Positions 46,262-57,029 of a stretch of 64,000 bases of DNA are shown here, one piece after another. Source of the DNA: Puccinellia tenuiflora (taxonomy: Eukaryota; Streptophyta; Magnoliopsida; Poales; Poaceae). Location: NCBI GenBank assembly GCA_012064385.1, contig QRDG01000818.1, forward strand, positions 372,001-436,000, read 5' to 3'. The position numbers and the translations under genes are program-made. Position 1 is the first letter of the stretch; each line of letters opens with the position of its first letter. The notes under the pieces were generated by a model. The model was given only the letters and a program-made list of their open reading frames with translations. It was not told the DNA's origin and did no database searches.

Positions 46262-47763
46262 ATGGCGAAGGCCGCGAGGCGCCCTGTAAACAAGTATGCC
46301 GTTGCCACCGCCGTGCTGTCGACTGCCACGCCCCTCTTCCTAGGCTACGGTGTGAACGAACTCCCACTCATGCAACTGCTGCCTCTTGTCCAATGTCAGA
46401 CGAGAAGTAATGTTTCAGAGTTTCTCATCAGTAAGTGCGCGTTGATGCAGACCTGGCCATGGTGAGCAGCACGGCCGTGCTGGCGGAGGCCGACCTGAAG
46501 CTCCTGGCATGCACCGTCGTGCTCTCCTCGCTCCTGGGCGCGCTCACCGCCGTGGGGTCGCAACGCCTCATCGGCGACCGCCGGACCGTGCTCCTCTCCG
46601 CCGCGTTGCTCTGCGCGGGCGCGCTCGCCAGGGGGCTCGCCATCGGCCTCGCGGCGTTCACGGGCGGCGTCTTCGTCAACGGCGTCGGCATGGGCCTGGC
46701 GCTCATGATCGTGCCGGCCTACGCCGCCGAGCTCAGCCCCTCGTCGCTGCGCGGCGTCCTCACCTCCCACCCGGATGGCCTCGTGTACCTCGGCTGCATC
46801 CTCGGCTCCCTCTGCTACTCCACGGGCTTGTTGAAACTCCCGGCGCACCTCGCCTGGCGAGTGACCATGGCCTCTGGCACGGCCATTCCGGCCTTGCTCG
46901 GCTCCGCGGTCCTTCTCATGCCGGAGTCGCCTCGCTGGCTCGTGGCCAAGGACCAGGTGACCAAGGCCCGGCGCGTGCTTTCCAGGACGTCCGCCACGTT
47001 GGAGGAGGCCGAGCTCCGTCTGCTCGAGATAAAAGCTGAGCTCGGCGGCACACCCTACGACGTCTGCGAAGATACGGTGGTGACACTTAGCGGGTGGAAG
47101 GAGGAGTGCGCGATATGGCGGGAGCTGGTGGCGAGGCCGACGGAGCCGCTTCGCCGTGCGGCCGTCAGCGCGCTGGTGGCCAAGGTCTTCCAGCAGGCGT
47201 CCGGCACCGGGTCCATGTCCCAGTACGTGCAGCGCGCCTTCCGCGACGTCGGTGTCGCGTCGGCGCGGCAGATGCCGAGAGCGCTCTTGGCTTTCGGGCT
47301 CGTCGTGGTGATGTCTTTCTCCATGTCATTTGTCCTCGTGGAGCTCGGCGTGCTGCTGGTGACCGCGCTCACGAGCTGCTGCACGAGGCGCGCGCCGTCG
47401 CACCCTCCGCCTCGCCGCGGCGGCGGCCACGTCGGCATGACACGGCGTAAGGAGCAGCTGAAGCGGTCGAGGGGGCTGTCCGCGACCATGCTGGTCTCGC
47501 TGATGGCGCTGGTGTGGATCGCGCTCGGGCCGGCGCAGTGGGCGGACGCGTGGCCGTCGTCGTCTCGCGGCTGCTGCTGGCTGCGGTCGGCGGCGGCGGC
47601 GGTGAACAGCGCGGTCAGCGCGGCGATCTTGTCGAGCTTCGCATGGGTGTACGGCGCAACCTCCGTCCCCGTGCACGGGAGCTTGCTCGTTTGCTGCGCG
47701 GTCGGCGTGCTCGTGTGGTTGTTCTTCTGTGCCTGCATTGTCGGCGCGAGCAGGAGGCGGTGA
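46262..47763 (+). pseudogene. Diverged polyol/monosaccharide transporter-like gene, probably degenerate
   Basis: The product belongs to the MFS sugar porter group, resembling plant polyol transporters. A start at 46262 (MAKAARRPVNKYAVATAVLS, LGYGVNELPLMQ) gives the first membrane segment. The main frame, 46435-47763, carries TM2-TM6 (MIVPAYAAELSPSSLRGVL, MPESPRWLVAKDQ, KVFQQASGTGSM). The join needs an intron of about 60 bp or less near 46394-46453, shorter than plant introns usually are, or a frameshift. Beyond residue 270 the family pattern decays. The TM7-TM9 region is shortened and replaced by a Cys/Arg/Pro-rich stretch. The LGP motif survives (WIALGPAQWADAWPSS) but the usual PETKGR end is missing. 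Total length is below the 500-520 aa norm. GC is very high, which keeps other frames open. Confidence 0.65.
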
Positions 47764-48539
47764 TCGTGATCGAGTCAGGTGTTGAAATAATTATGAATTT
47801 TCGTATTAATTTAATACAAGTGTAGAACATGACAAATCATTTCCAAGATTGACTAACATATTGCGCCCTTTATCGAAAAGATTGCCTATCATATCCATAT
47901 TCGACATGCAACAAGCATGCAAGTGAACACCTAGCACGTCTATATAATATACCAATTGCATATGTTGATATGTAGTGATCATCAAAGGGAAAAGAGCATG
48001 GACTAGTTCGTTGATGGTATGACCAAGGACGAAACGATAAGAGTCGTAGTCGCACAGCTGTTGGTAGGCGGCATCATCGGTCCCCAACATGGTAATGGAG
48101 TTGAGATAGTCGGACGTAATCGAATAAGGTGAGTGTGAGCACTTGTATTGAGACGCTCTCACCACAATGAGATGGAACGATGGTGCATAACGAGGCAGAT
48201 ACAATCTAATTGCTGGTGACGGTTTGATTGATGCATGCTAATTTATGGATACAACGTGGGAACAACAAAAATACAAGCAACATGCATGAGTATGTGTTTG
48301 GCTCAGCTTATTCACAAAACACAAATAAGGTCCGACATTCAACTCTAGATGGGCTGGTACACAAATAAGAGAAAAAATGGACCGTCAAATGGGTTGTAAA
48401 TCGGCCTAAACCAGGCCAACAAATGGGCCAAGAGTAGAAAAGGGGTCGGTAGAAAAGAGTATATCAGTGGCAGTTCGGGTTTGTCACTAATGTTTTGAAA
48501 AGCACAACAATATTACGGGCCTGCTCGTCTAAACTTAAT
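47764..48539. other. Intergenic, no gene recognised
   Basis: A 132-codon minus-strand frame (48204-47806) reads SDYLNSITMLGTDDAAYQQL in its middle and may be a remnant of a retrotransposon protein, but I cannot place it in a family. Nothing else stands out. Confidence 0.35.
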
Positions 48540-48851
48540 GGGATTTAAGCGCCGTTATCGCAGTGAAAATTAAGTGCCACTTCAACAGTTTGGGGTAATA
48601 GAAGATTTAATAATGGTAAGTGGCGGTTAATTAAGCTCTAGCGCCAAGCTACATCTACCATTGAGCTCATTTGTGGTAGAAGGGAGTCCGCTAGCCATGC
48701 ACAATCATGAACCATGGTTGGTCAAATCTACCACGTTTCATCAACCATTGTTTGGATTTCATCACGTTTTCGTGGAAAATGTCATTTGGAGACGAAACGT
48801 CACTTCTACCGCAGAAAAAAACAATGTTGAATTAGCATATTTCTTGTAGTG
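48540..48851 (+). mobile_element. CACTA transposon terminus
   Basis: The sequence ends TTTCTTGTAGTG at 48851, the inverse of the CACTACAAGAAA terminus of grass CACTA (En/Spm) elements. The preceding 300 bp contains repeated AAGTG(G/C)C(G/A), TAGCGCC and CTACCA words typical of subterminal repeats. I found no matching CACTACAAGAAA start to the left, so the element is truncated or its other end lies elsewhere. Confidence 0.7.
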
Positions 48852-49843
48852 ATATATGCCATATTTATCCCTAAAGGCTTTGGATGGACCGAGCGTTGTG
48901 GACTTAGAACATTTTGGCACGACATCGTGGTTTGCGCTGGCCATGGTACCAATGGGCTGACCCAAGTAGTCCTTCGGATGGTTTGGCAACGCGGTTTCCC
49001 CCCCTGGGGTTGCGCGTGCCCGGCCTATCCGGTGGCCACGAGTGTTCCAAGATTGGTGCGAATCTATTTTGCACAAACATCCTGTACCCACGACACCTCT
49101 CCTCTATAGAAACTAAAGTGTACATGGTCATCTTGTGGACCTTGTGTCACCATCTCTCCCATGTTCTCTTCTCCACTGGTAAAGTTGACTTCTTCAGGAG
49201 TAGGGAAGCCCGGAGGCGAAGATCTACAAGACGAATATGTACTGGAATCTGGAGGACTCTGGGCTTGATCCATTCGTAGGAACCACCGACGAATTCATGG
49301 AGGCGGATTGGTGCGGCAGTCCATCCCTGACCTGATGGGCGGCAACACGGCGGCTATGCGGCTCCCTACCGGAAATATCGGCGTCGGCCTCGATGACGGC
49401 GCCATGGGTGATGCCATCGATTGTGGCGTGCCCCTGGAGATTCCCCCCTTTATTCTCCGATTTTTCTATGTAAATTCGTTCAGATTTGGGAAATATTTTA
49501 GAGAATAGATTTGGAAAATTCTGAGAATATATTGTTTGAATGCTCCTTGATCTTGGAATGCCATCATTCCAGATCCGATTTTTTCCATCCAAAATTGTAG
49601 ATCCAAACTTCGTGATATTTCTGTACAAAACCTTTTTTTTATGGAACACCTCGATTCCATTATTTCTGTTGTTGTGCAAAAGTTATTCATGATTTTTTTC
49701 ATTATGGATTTGCCATTAATGGACATATAATCTCGTGTTCATGAAGATGGATTTTTTCCATGACATATAATCTCGTGACATGTTACAGAAAAAGGAATTG
49801 GTCACATGTTGATTAATTCAGGCTCTAGCATTTGTCATATGTA
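48852..49843. other. Anonymous flank of the CACTA end
   Basis: No recognised gene. Short frames on both strands (up to 151 codons) show no family signature. Confidence 0.35.
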
Positions 49844-50005
49844 TCTTCCCAGATTTGTTGTTTGTTGTTCACCAAAATTTGTATGGAAGATATTCCTAAA
49901 ACGTTGCACAAAATCACAAGAAAAAATGATGATGCTAATTTGTTTGATATGTAAGGTGTTTTTTGCAAATAATGAAGGACCTCTAGATACGAATTGGGTT
50001 TTTTT
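49844..50005 (+). repeat. Dispersed 162-bp repeat, copy 1
   Basis: It starts TCTTCCCAGATTTG and contains CACCAAAATTTGTATGGAAG. It is about 92-95% identical by eye to 54227-54388, in the same orientation. It directly abuts the truncated internal region of retroelement C. Confidence 0.85.
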
Positions 50006-53000
50006 TAAAATTGGTATCTACTTATGGCTCAACCACATCTTTGATGCAAGTGCTATGATTTGCTTTTGCATTATGCACTATTGCACTTGTTGCATTTTCT
50101 AGATGATTTTGGGGGAGTGAGGATACCATATTTGTGCACTCTTCATTTTGTGCATAAACATTGGGGAGCTTCTCCATTTTTTTGGAACTCTTGCTTTGGA
50201 TCCTTTTGATTGCCTTTCTCCTTTGTGGAGATGTTTAAAATGGTTTCATTTTTTGTTGCAATCTTCGGATCCTCAATATAGTTTGATTTCCTCTAATTAT
50301 TCGTCAATGAATAAGTGCATTTGATTTCACTCATATCTTGAGAAATGCACATCTTTATGGAGGAACTCTTATTATATTGGCTCTCTAAATTTTTCTTCCC
50401 ATTTCGGCAATCGATGCCAATGGGGGAGAAGTTTAGAGGGTTTAAGGGAATTTGGGTTTTATGCTTTTGTTGCATTTGCCTTTAATGCGCTTTGCATCCT
50501 TGCTTGTTTGTCATGCAAGGTTGCTTTATTCTTTATATAAACCCTCTTAAAAGGGATTGTCATCAATTACCAAAATGGGGGAGATTGAAAGTGCATGGTT
50601 GATCCCATGCATGGTTTTGGTAATTAATGACAATCTCTATGGACTAATATTTGCATTGAGCTCTATGTGTAGGTTGTCCTTTAGCTTGTGTCAAGATCAT
50701 TTGTTGATCAAGGCCAAGCTTGCTTGTCTCCATTTGTTGGAGTCAAGCTCAAGGGAAGAAAAGTTTTGTGTTGATCAAGGCTAAGTGCGGGTTGATCGAC
50801 ACTCAAGTCCAAGTGAAGATATGCCGAAGAGTGCTTTCCCCATCTTGGTGTATGGGGGAGCGTCATGTGATTCTTCACCAAGCGAAGCGCAATCAAGAAG
50901 ATGGTTCGCCTTGAGGAGATGAAGATCGTCTCCATCGACCTCAAGTGGATTAATGCGCAAGGCAAAGGTATGATCTTGGTAGGGCTTTTATTTTACCGGT
51001 CTCATGTTGTTTAGTGAGAGACCGGATTATAGGATAAATAGCCGTACTATCAAGAGGGGCTCTCGACCGAGTATCGTGATCGTATTGATCGTGGAGAGCT
51101 CAAACCTTTGCATCCATGCAATCATCTTTATTGGTTCTTATTGGGCTTTTATCCATGTGAGAATTTAGAGTTTGTGTTCATCTCCATACCAAGCTCTAGT
51201 TCATCAAAAACGGATCTCATGAATATCTTCTTGCGTTTTTGATATCGGAGGTTTTACCGGTTTGTCTCTTCTACGAGAGGTCAAACTCTCTCCTTATGAT
51301 TTCCTCCTCACATGATAGACTATGATGTGTATATGCATGATCTTGTAGGGCTTGTGATTATCATCGAAACAAGCCCAAGATCATTGAAAACGGAGTCTTG
51401 ATGAAAAGCTTGTGCGTTTTCGGTGTTGGAGATTTTGCCGGTTCATCCGCTTGGAAAGGTCTCACCATTCCATCCCTCCGCACAATCTCCTTTGCTTGTT
51501 TTCATATTTTCAGTTTTTGTAGGGTAAGCTCTTGTCGTCCTCTTTCCAACAAAATTGGATTCACTCGATTCGGACTTCATTTGCAAAAGTTATGGCAGTT
51601 CTGGTTTTCACTGTTTTGATCTAGCCCGGAGATGGTCCGGAGTCTCCGGCCACACCGGAGTCTCCGGCCCAAATGACCGGAGTCTCCGGTCCCCCTGATT
51701 TCGCTGCCGTTTGTGTCTGCTGTGGTGCGTTTCTGTATAGGGGTCCGGAGTGTCCCCGGAGAAGGACCGGAATCTCCGGCCCACCGGAGTCTCCGGCCCT
51801 AGGACCCGGAATCTCCGGCCCCCAGTTTTTCTCAGCTCCTTTTCATCTGTGTGGTGCGCCTCTGGATAGGGGTCCGGAGCTACCCCGGAGGGTGCCCGGA
51901 GTCTCCGGCCCCAAGGACCGGAATCTCCGGCCTCCCCGATGACCCAGCAGGCCGGAGTCTCCGGTCACTTACTCCGGAGTCTCCGGCCTAGACAGGCTCC
52001 AACGGCTAGTTTTTGGGGGAGGCTATAAAAAGCCTCCTTCCCCCCCAAAACCTGGTTGCTGCTCTTGCTCACTTGTTCTTGCTCTTCCCCCTTGCCCTAA
52101 TCCTTGTGAGCTTGATTCCTCTCTTCCCCTCCAATGATTCTTGCCCAAATTTAGGGTTTCAAGAGAGGAGATCTAGATCTACCATTCCACCAATCAAAAT
52201 CCCCTCTAAGTGAGGGAAACTTGTGGATCTAGATTTTGGGGTTGCTTTGTGTTCATCCCCTTTGTTCTTCCTCTCTTATTCCCTCCATAGCATTAGTTGC
52301 TTTGGTTGGAATTTGAGAGTGAAGGATTTGAGCACTTTGTGTGCTCTTGCCTTTTGCATTTGTTGCATCGGGTTGCTCCCTCCACGGTGATACGTGAAGA
52401 TCAAAGTTGAGAAGCTTGTTACTCTTGGGTGCATTGGGTTCCCAAGAGCTTGTTGCCTCTTGGGTGCATTGTGTACCCTAGACGGTTTGGAGGTGCCGCG
52501 AAGACTTCGCTTGTGAAGCTTCGGCACGAGTTTGGGAGCCCCCAATTGAGTTGTGGGTGTGTGCCCCAAGAAGAGTTGTAAAGGGCTCCGGAATCCGCCT
52601 TGAAGGATTCCGATAGTGGAAGGTGAACCAATCCCTTGGGTGAGGTTCATCGGAGAATAGGGTGAGGCCTTTGTGGCATCTTGAGTAGGCCTCTTGTGGC
52701 GAGCTCACACCCCTCCAACGAGACGTACTCCCTTAACAAGGAGGAACTCGGGAATACATCCTCGTCTCCGCGTGCCTCGGTTATTTCTATACCCGAGCTT
52801 TACTTATGCAATTTACATTGTGATAGCCTTCGTGCTTGAAGTTCATATCTTGCTATCATCTTGTTGCTTGAATTGCTTAGCATAAGTTGTTGGTGCACAT
52901 AGGTGAACCTAGAATATTAGGTTGTTGGCTTGTTAATTTAAACACCTAGTTTTATTCCGCAATTATCAAGCCCCTAATTAGAAAAAGTTTTAATCGCCTA

Positions 53001-53050
53001 TTCACCCCCCCCCCCCTCTAGGCGACATCCGGGCATTGTTTGTTCTTTCA
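50006..53050 (+). mobile_element. 5'-truncated retroelement, copy C (internal tail plus 3' LTR)
   Basis: The stretch 50006-50585 matches the last 570 bp of the copy B internal region (ATGGCTCAACCACATC, GATTTTGGGGGAG, AATCGATGCCAATGGGGGAG) and ends in the polypurine tract AAAATGGGGGAGAT. The LTR runs 50586-53050 (2465 bp, TGAAAG...CTTTCA). It shares borders and leader with the A/B LTRs but has a different U3 array of CCGGAGTCTCCGG units (51626-51988) just before TATAAAA (52024-52030). The gag, primer site and 5' LTR are missing. Confidence 0.82.
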
Positions 53051-53189
53051 TACTTTTTGAACATGAAAGAGCTAGAGTTCACACAAAAAGATTGAATTAG
53101 TTGAAATTGACCACCAATAGAGAATACTCTGCCTGTTTGGCATATGTGGTTCAGTCCATCAGGCGCATGCAACCTTTTCGGCATGCAAA

Positions 53190-53440
53190 GTGCTAGAATG
53201 TGTTAGCAATCCCCAAAGACGAGATCTTCACGTGGCTCGTGCTTCATGGAAAAATCTTTGCGAGGAAAACCTGGCTATTCGTGCATCTCACCGGCCTCTG
53301 ACTTGTCACCTTTGTCTCCAAGCGGACGAGTCCGTGCAACATTTGTGCAAGGATTGTCCCTTCTCCGAGATGTCTTGGAAGACAGTCAACTCGAACTTCG
53401 TTGATGCCAGAAACGTAAGGTGTGTGAACGTTAGGGCGGT
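53190..53440 (+). pseudogene. LINE remnant: reverse-transcriptase zinc-binding tail
   Basis: The frame contains HRPLTCHLCLQADESVQHLC followed by KDCPFSEMSWKTV. This C-x2-C...H-x4-C arrangement before a hydrophobic W is the zf-RVT module found at the C-terminus of plant LINE-type reverse transcriptases. Only about 80 residues remain and no polymerase core is nearby. Confidence 0.6.
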
Positions 53441-53804
53441 TGATTACTCGAAAAAAAAAACGTATTATTCCTGTCCATGTCCTTTTTAGCTTCATGCTTC
53501 CATCCCTTGTATATATTTGAAAGAAACCATATACGTTTCGTCTCTTTCCATTTGTCATGTAACCAAAGTCAGCCGCTCCGGATCGATCGAGCGTACGTAG
53601 AGCAGTGGCGGATCCAGCTCAACTTTCCAGGGTGGTCCAACAGCAAAATTATTCATATAAGCATATTTATATTTAAATTTTCTACTATGATATGTAGGTT
53701 ACATGGAAATCACAAGGTGGTCCATGGACCACCCTGTCCACCCTATGGACCCGCCACTGACGTAGAGCAGTAGAGCCAGAAACGTAAGGTGTGTGAACGT
53801 TAGG
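53406..53804. repeat. 30-bp perfect direct repeat, 369 bp apart
   Basis: The segments 53406-53435 and 53775-53804 are identical over 30 bp (starting GCCAGAAACGTAAGGTGTGT). They bracket the LINE tail end and a hAT MITE. Confidence 0.9.
53603..53759. mobile_element. hAT-type MITE with 8-bp target duplication
   Basis: 157 bp. Terminal inverted repeats CAGTGGCGGATCC and GGACCCGCCACTG (one mismatch) are flanked by a perfect ACGTAGAG duplication (53595-53602, 53760-53767). Terminus and duplication length match the larger element at 40841-41553, so the two are probably relatives. Confidence 0.92.
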
Positions 53805-53984
53805 CAGTCACAGCCAGTAGATCCGGGCAATCAAGAAAACCGCGCGCTGTAGTGCACAATTCGTCGTCGAAGTTTCAGCACAGTGATACATCCGGGTAGC
53901 TTTGGTCATACACAGCTTAGCGAACAAGAGAGCAGAAGAGATGCGTCCAAGCAACTCGCGTCGTTGTTAGAGATGACCACACAT

Positions 53985-54226
53985 AAGGGTGTTAAAAAAG
54001 AGTTTTCAGACAGATTTCAGGAAAATCCCAATTCGACTCCAACAAGGTTTCCTTTTGTATTTTTGATAATTCCTACACATCAAAGTGTAAAACAAGAACA
54101 TTGTGCACTTTTACAACTATTAGTACGTTAGTCCAAATAAATCATAAACTTGATATAAAAAAGTGTTAAAATCATAAAAGTAACATGAAACAATCAAAAA
54201 TTATAGATACATTTTAGACGTATCAA
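53985..54226. mobile_element. Probable Copia (Angela/BARE-type) fragment
   Basis: An AT-rich stretch ends ATTATAGATACATTTTAGACG followed by TATCAA. This wording is familiar from Angela/BARE/WIS-like repeats of Triticeae. There are no termini or target duplication, so this is a weak assignment by resemblance. Confidence 0.4.
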
Positions 54227-54388
54227 TCTTCCCAGATTCGTTGTTTGTTGTTCACCAAAATTTGTATGGAAGATATTCCTAAAATGTTGCACAAAATCAC
54301 AAGAAAAAATGATGTTTCTAATTTGTTTGATATGTAAGGTGTTTTCTGCAAACAATGAAGGACCTCTAGACATGAATTGGATTTTTTA
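54227..54388 (+). repeat. Dispersed 162-bp repeat, copy 2
   Basis: Second copy of the repeat at 49844-50005, 4.4 kb away and in the same orientation. It lies about 20 bp before the 5' LTR of copy B. Confidence 0.85.
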
Positions 54389-54408
54389 TGGACTTCTTTG
54401 AAAAATGC

Positions 54409-56974
54409 TGAAAGAGCATGGTTGCCCCCATATGTTGTTTTGGTAATTAATGGCAATCTCTATGGACTAATTTGTGCTTTGAGTTATATTTGCAGTGTTG
54501 GTCCATTAGCATGCTTTGAACTCCATATGTTGGAGTCAAGGCTAAACAAGAAAAGACCATTTGTTGATCAAGGCCAAGTGTTGGTCCATTAGCATGCTTT
54601 GAACTCCATATGTTGGAGTCAAGGCTAAAAGAAGAAAAGACCATTTGTTGATCAAGGCCAAGGTGTTTCTCCATGGGCATGAATCAAGAGGAAGATCCTA
54701 TGTTGCCCATGGAGGATGGCATCACGTGGTGATCGTCATCAAGATAAAGGCCAAGTGAAGATATGTCGAAGAGTGCCTCTTCCATCTTGGTGTATGGGGG
54801 AGCAATATGCGAGTCTTCACCGAGCGGAGCGCAACCAAGAAAGGTGATCCACTTGAGAGGAGATCAAGATCGTCATCATCTAGCTCAAGTGGAATGCGCA
54901 AGACAAAGAAAGGTGATCCACTTGAGAGGAGATCAAGATCGTCATCATTTAGCTCAAGTGGAATGCGCAAGGAAAAGGTATGATCTTGATAGAGTTTCTA
55001 TTTTACCGGTCTCGCGGTGTAGTTGGGAGACCGGGTTTTAGGATAGGAAACCGTACTATCAAGAGGGGCTCTCAAGTGAGCTTTAGCGTATCGGTCGTCG
55101 AGAGCTCAAACCTTTGCATCCTTGCATTCTTGCAATCATCTTTATTGGTTCTTATTTGGCTCTTATCATGGTGTGGTCTTGGTGCTTGTCGTGCTTGTCA
55201 TGACAAGACCAAGTTCACCGAAACGGATTTCGTTGCATCGTCTATTGCATTTTCGGTGGTGGAGATTTTGCCAATTCACTAGTGAGGAAAGGTTCACACC
55301 TTCCTACCCATACCAAAATCTCCATTGCCTATTCTTATTTGGATTTTATCTAGATGTGGTTTTAAGAGCTTGTTTTGATCTTCAATACAAGCTCAAGTTC
55401 ATCAAAAACGGATTTCGTATGAAAGACTTATTGCGTTTTTGATTTTGGGGGTTTGCCGGTTATTCATTTAGAGAGAGATCTAACATTTCCCCATTTGGTT
55501 TTAACCTCCCATGTTGGACTATGATGTTTCTATGCATAATATTGTGGTGCTCGTTGTGGTGATTCCAACGAGTCCAAGTTCATCGAAAACGGAGTCCGGT
55601 TGCAAAAGTTATTGTGTTTTCGGTGTCGGCCATTTTATAGACAGACCTGGCCAGCCACTTGGCCGGCCTGGCTGGGCAAATGGCCGGGGCTCCTCTGTAG
55701 GGGGCCGGCCATCATGGCCGGGCTAATGGCCGGGCTACTGGCTGGGCTACGCAACGCCCTGGCCAGCCATTTGGCCAGCTTGGCCGGCCTCGTGCTGTTT
55801 GCCTTCAACGGGCAGAATTTTACCCTTCCTATTTAAGGGGTTTCTTCCCCAAATGAACTACACTTTTTGCCCAACTCTTGAGCTCATTTTCCTCCATTGT
55901 TGCCATACCTTTGAGCTTTGCTATCTCTCAATCCCTCCAATAGTTCTTGCTAGTTTTTGAGGGAAAAGAGAGAGGAGGTCTAGATCCGCGTTTCCACCGA
56001 TCGATTTCTCCTCTAAGTGAGGGGAACCCTTTGGATCTAGATCTTTGGAGTTTCTTAGTGTTTCTCCTTTGTTCTTCCTCTTAAATCCCTCCATAGCATT
56101 AGTTGCTTTGGTTGGATTTTAGAGAGAAGGATTTGACCACTTAGTGTGTTCTTGCCATTGCATTAGTTGCATCGGTTTGAGTTCTCCACGGTGATACGTG
56201 GAAGTGAAGTTGAGAAGCTTGTTACTCTTGGGTGCTTTGGTGCCCTAGAGCTTGTTCCTCTAGGGCACGTTGGTACCCTAGACGGTTGTTGATCTCTCGG
56301 AGTCTTGGTGGCTCACGGGATTTGTTGGGAGCCTCCAATTAGGTTGTGGAGGGAGGCCCAACCTTGTTCGCTTTAGAGCTTTGGTAGCTACGAAGACATT
56401 GTCGGGAGCCACCAATTGAGTTGTGGTGTGTGCCCCGGCCTTGGGCATCGAGTCTTGGTGGCTCGGTGCATTTGGTGAAGACCCTCCAACTTGTGGAGTG
56501 AGCTTCATCCTTGTAAAGGTTCTAGTTGTCAACCTCAACGGCAACATAGTGACAAGTGTCTCGCCACATTGGTGGTAATACACAACGGAGATACGGTGTG
56601 CCATATCAAGGCTACTCGGTGTTTCACATTGGTGAACACCGTGCCGCTCCAACGGAGACTAGCTTCCATTGGGAAGTGAACTTCGGGATAAATCATCGTC
56701 TCCAAGTGCCTCGGTATTTCTATACCCGAGCTTCTTACTTATGCTATTTACTTTGTGATAGACATCGAGCTTAAAGTCATATATCTTGCTATCACCTAGT
56801 TTATTATATTGCTTAGCATAAGTGTTGGTGCACATAGGTGAACCTAGCTAGTTTAGGTTTTGGCTTGATAAATTAAACGTTAAGTTTTATTTCGCATTTA
56901 TTTAAGCCTTAACCGTAATAATTTTAAATCACCTATTCACCCCCCCCCCTCTAGGCGACATCCGTGTCCTTTCA
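54409..56974 (+). repeat. 5' LTR of copy B
   Basis: 2566 bp, TGAAAG...CTTTCA. It contains two internal tandem duplications: an 82-bp unit at about 54498-54661 and a 69-bp unit at about 54838-54973. A CCGG/GGCC-rich array (55641-55793) lies directly upstream of TATTTAAG at 55830-55837. Confidence 0.88.
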
Positions 56975-56976
56975 AT

Positions 56977-56991
56977 TGGTATCAGAGCGGG
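56977..56991 (+). other. Primer binding site of copy B
   Basis: TGGTATCAGAGCGGG two bases after the LTR, complementary to the 3' end of initiator methionine tRNA. Confidence 0.87.
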
Positions 56992-57029
56992 TTCTCTCTT
57001 TATAGGTCTTCACGGCCTAGAGAGTCAAG

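Noticed and set aside
47055..47738. 227-codon antisense frame opposite the transporter
   Set aside because: It mirrors a high-GC sense gene whose sense frame has clear transporter motifs.
51626..51988. Regularly repeated CCGGAGTCTCCGG units resembling a CRISPR-like array
   Set aside because: Units and spacers are irregular in length, the array lies inside an LTR of a plant retroelement, and no cas-like gene exists.
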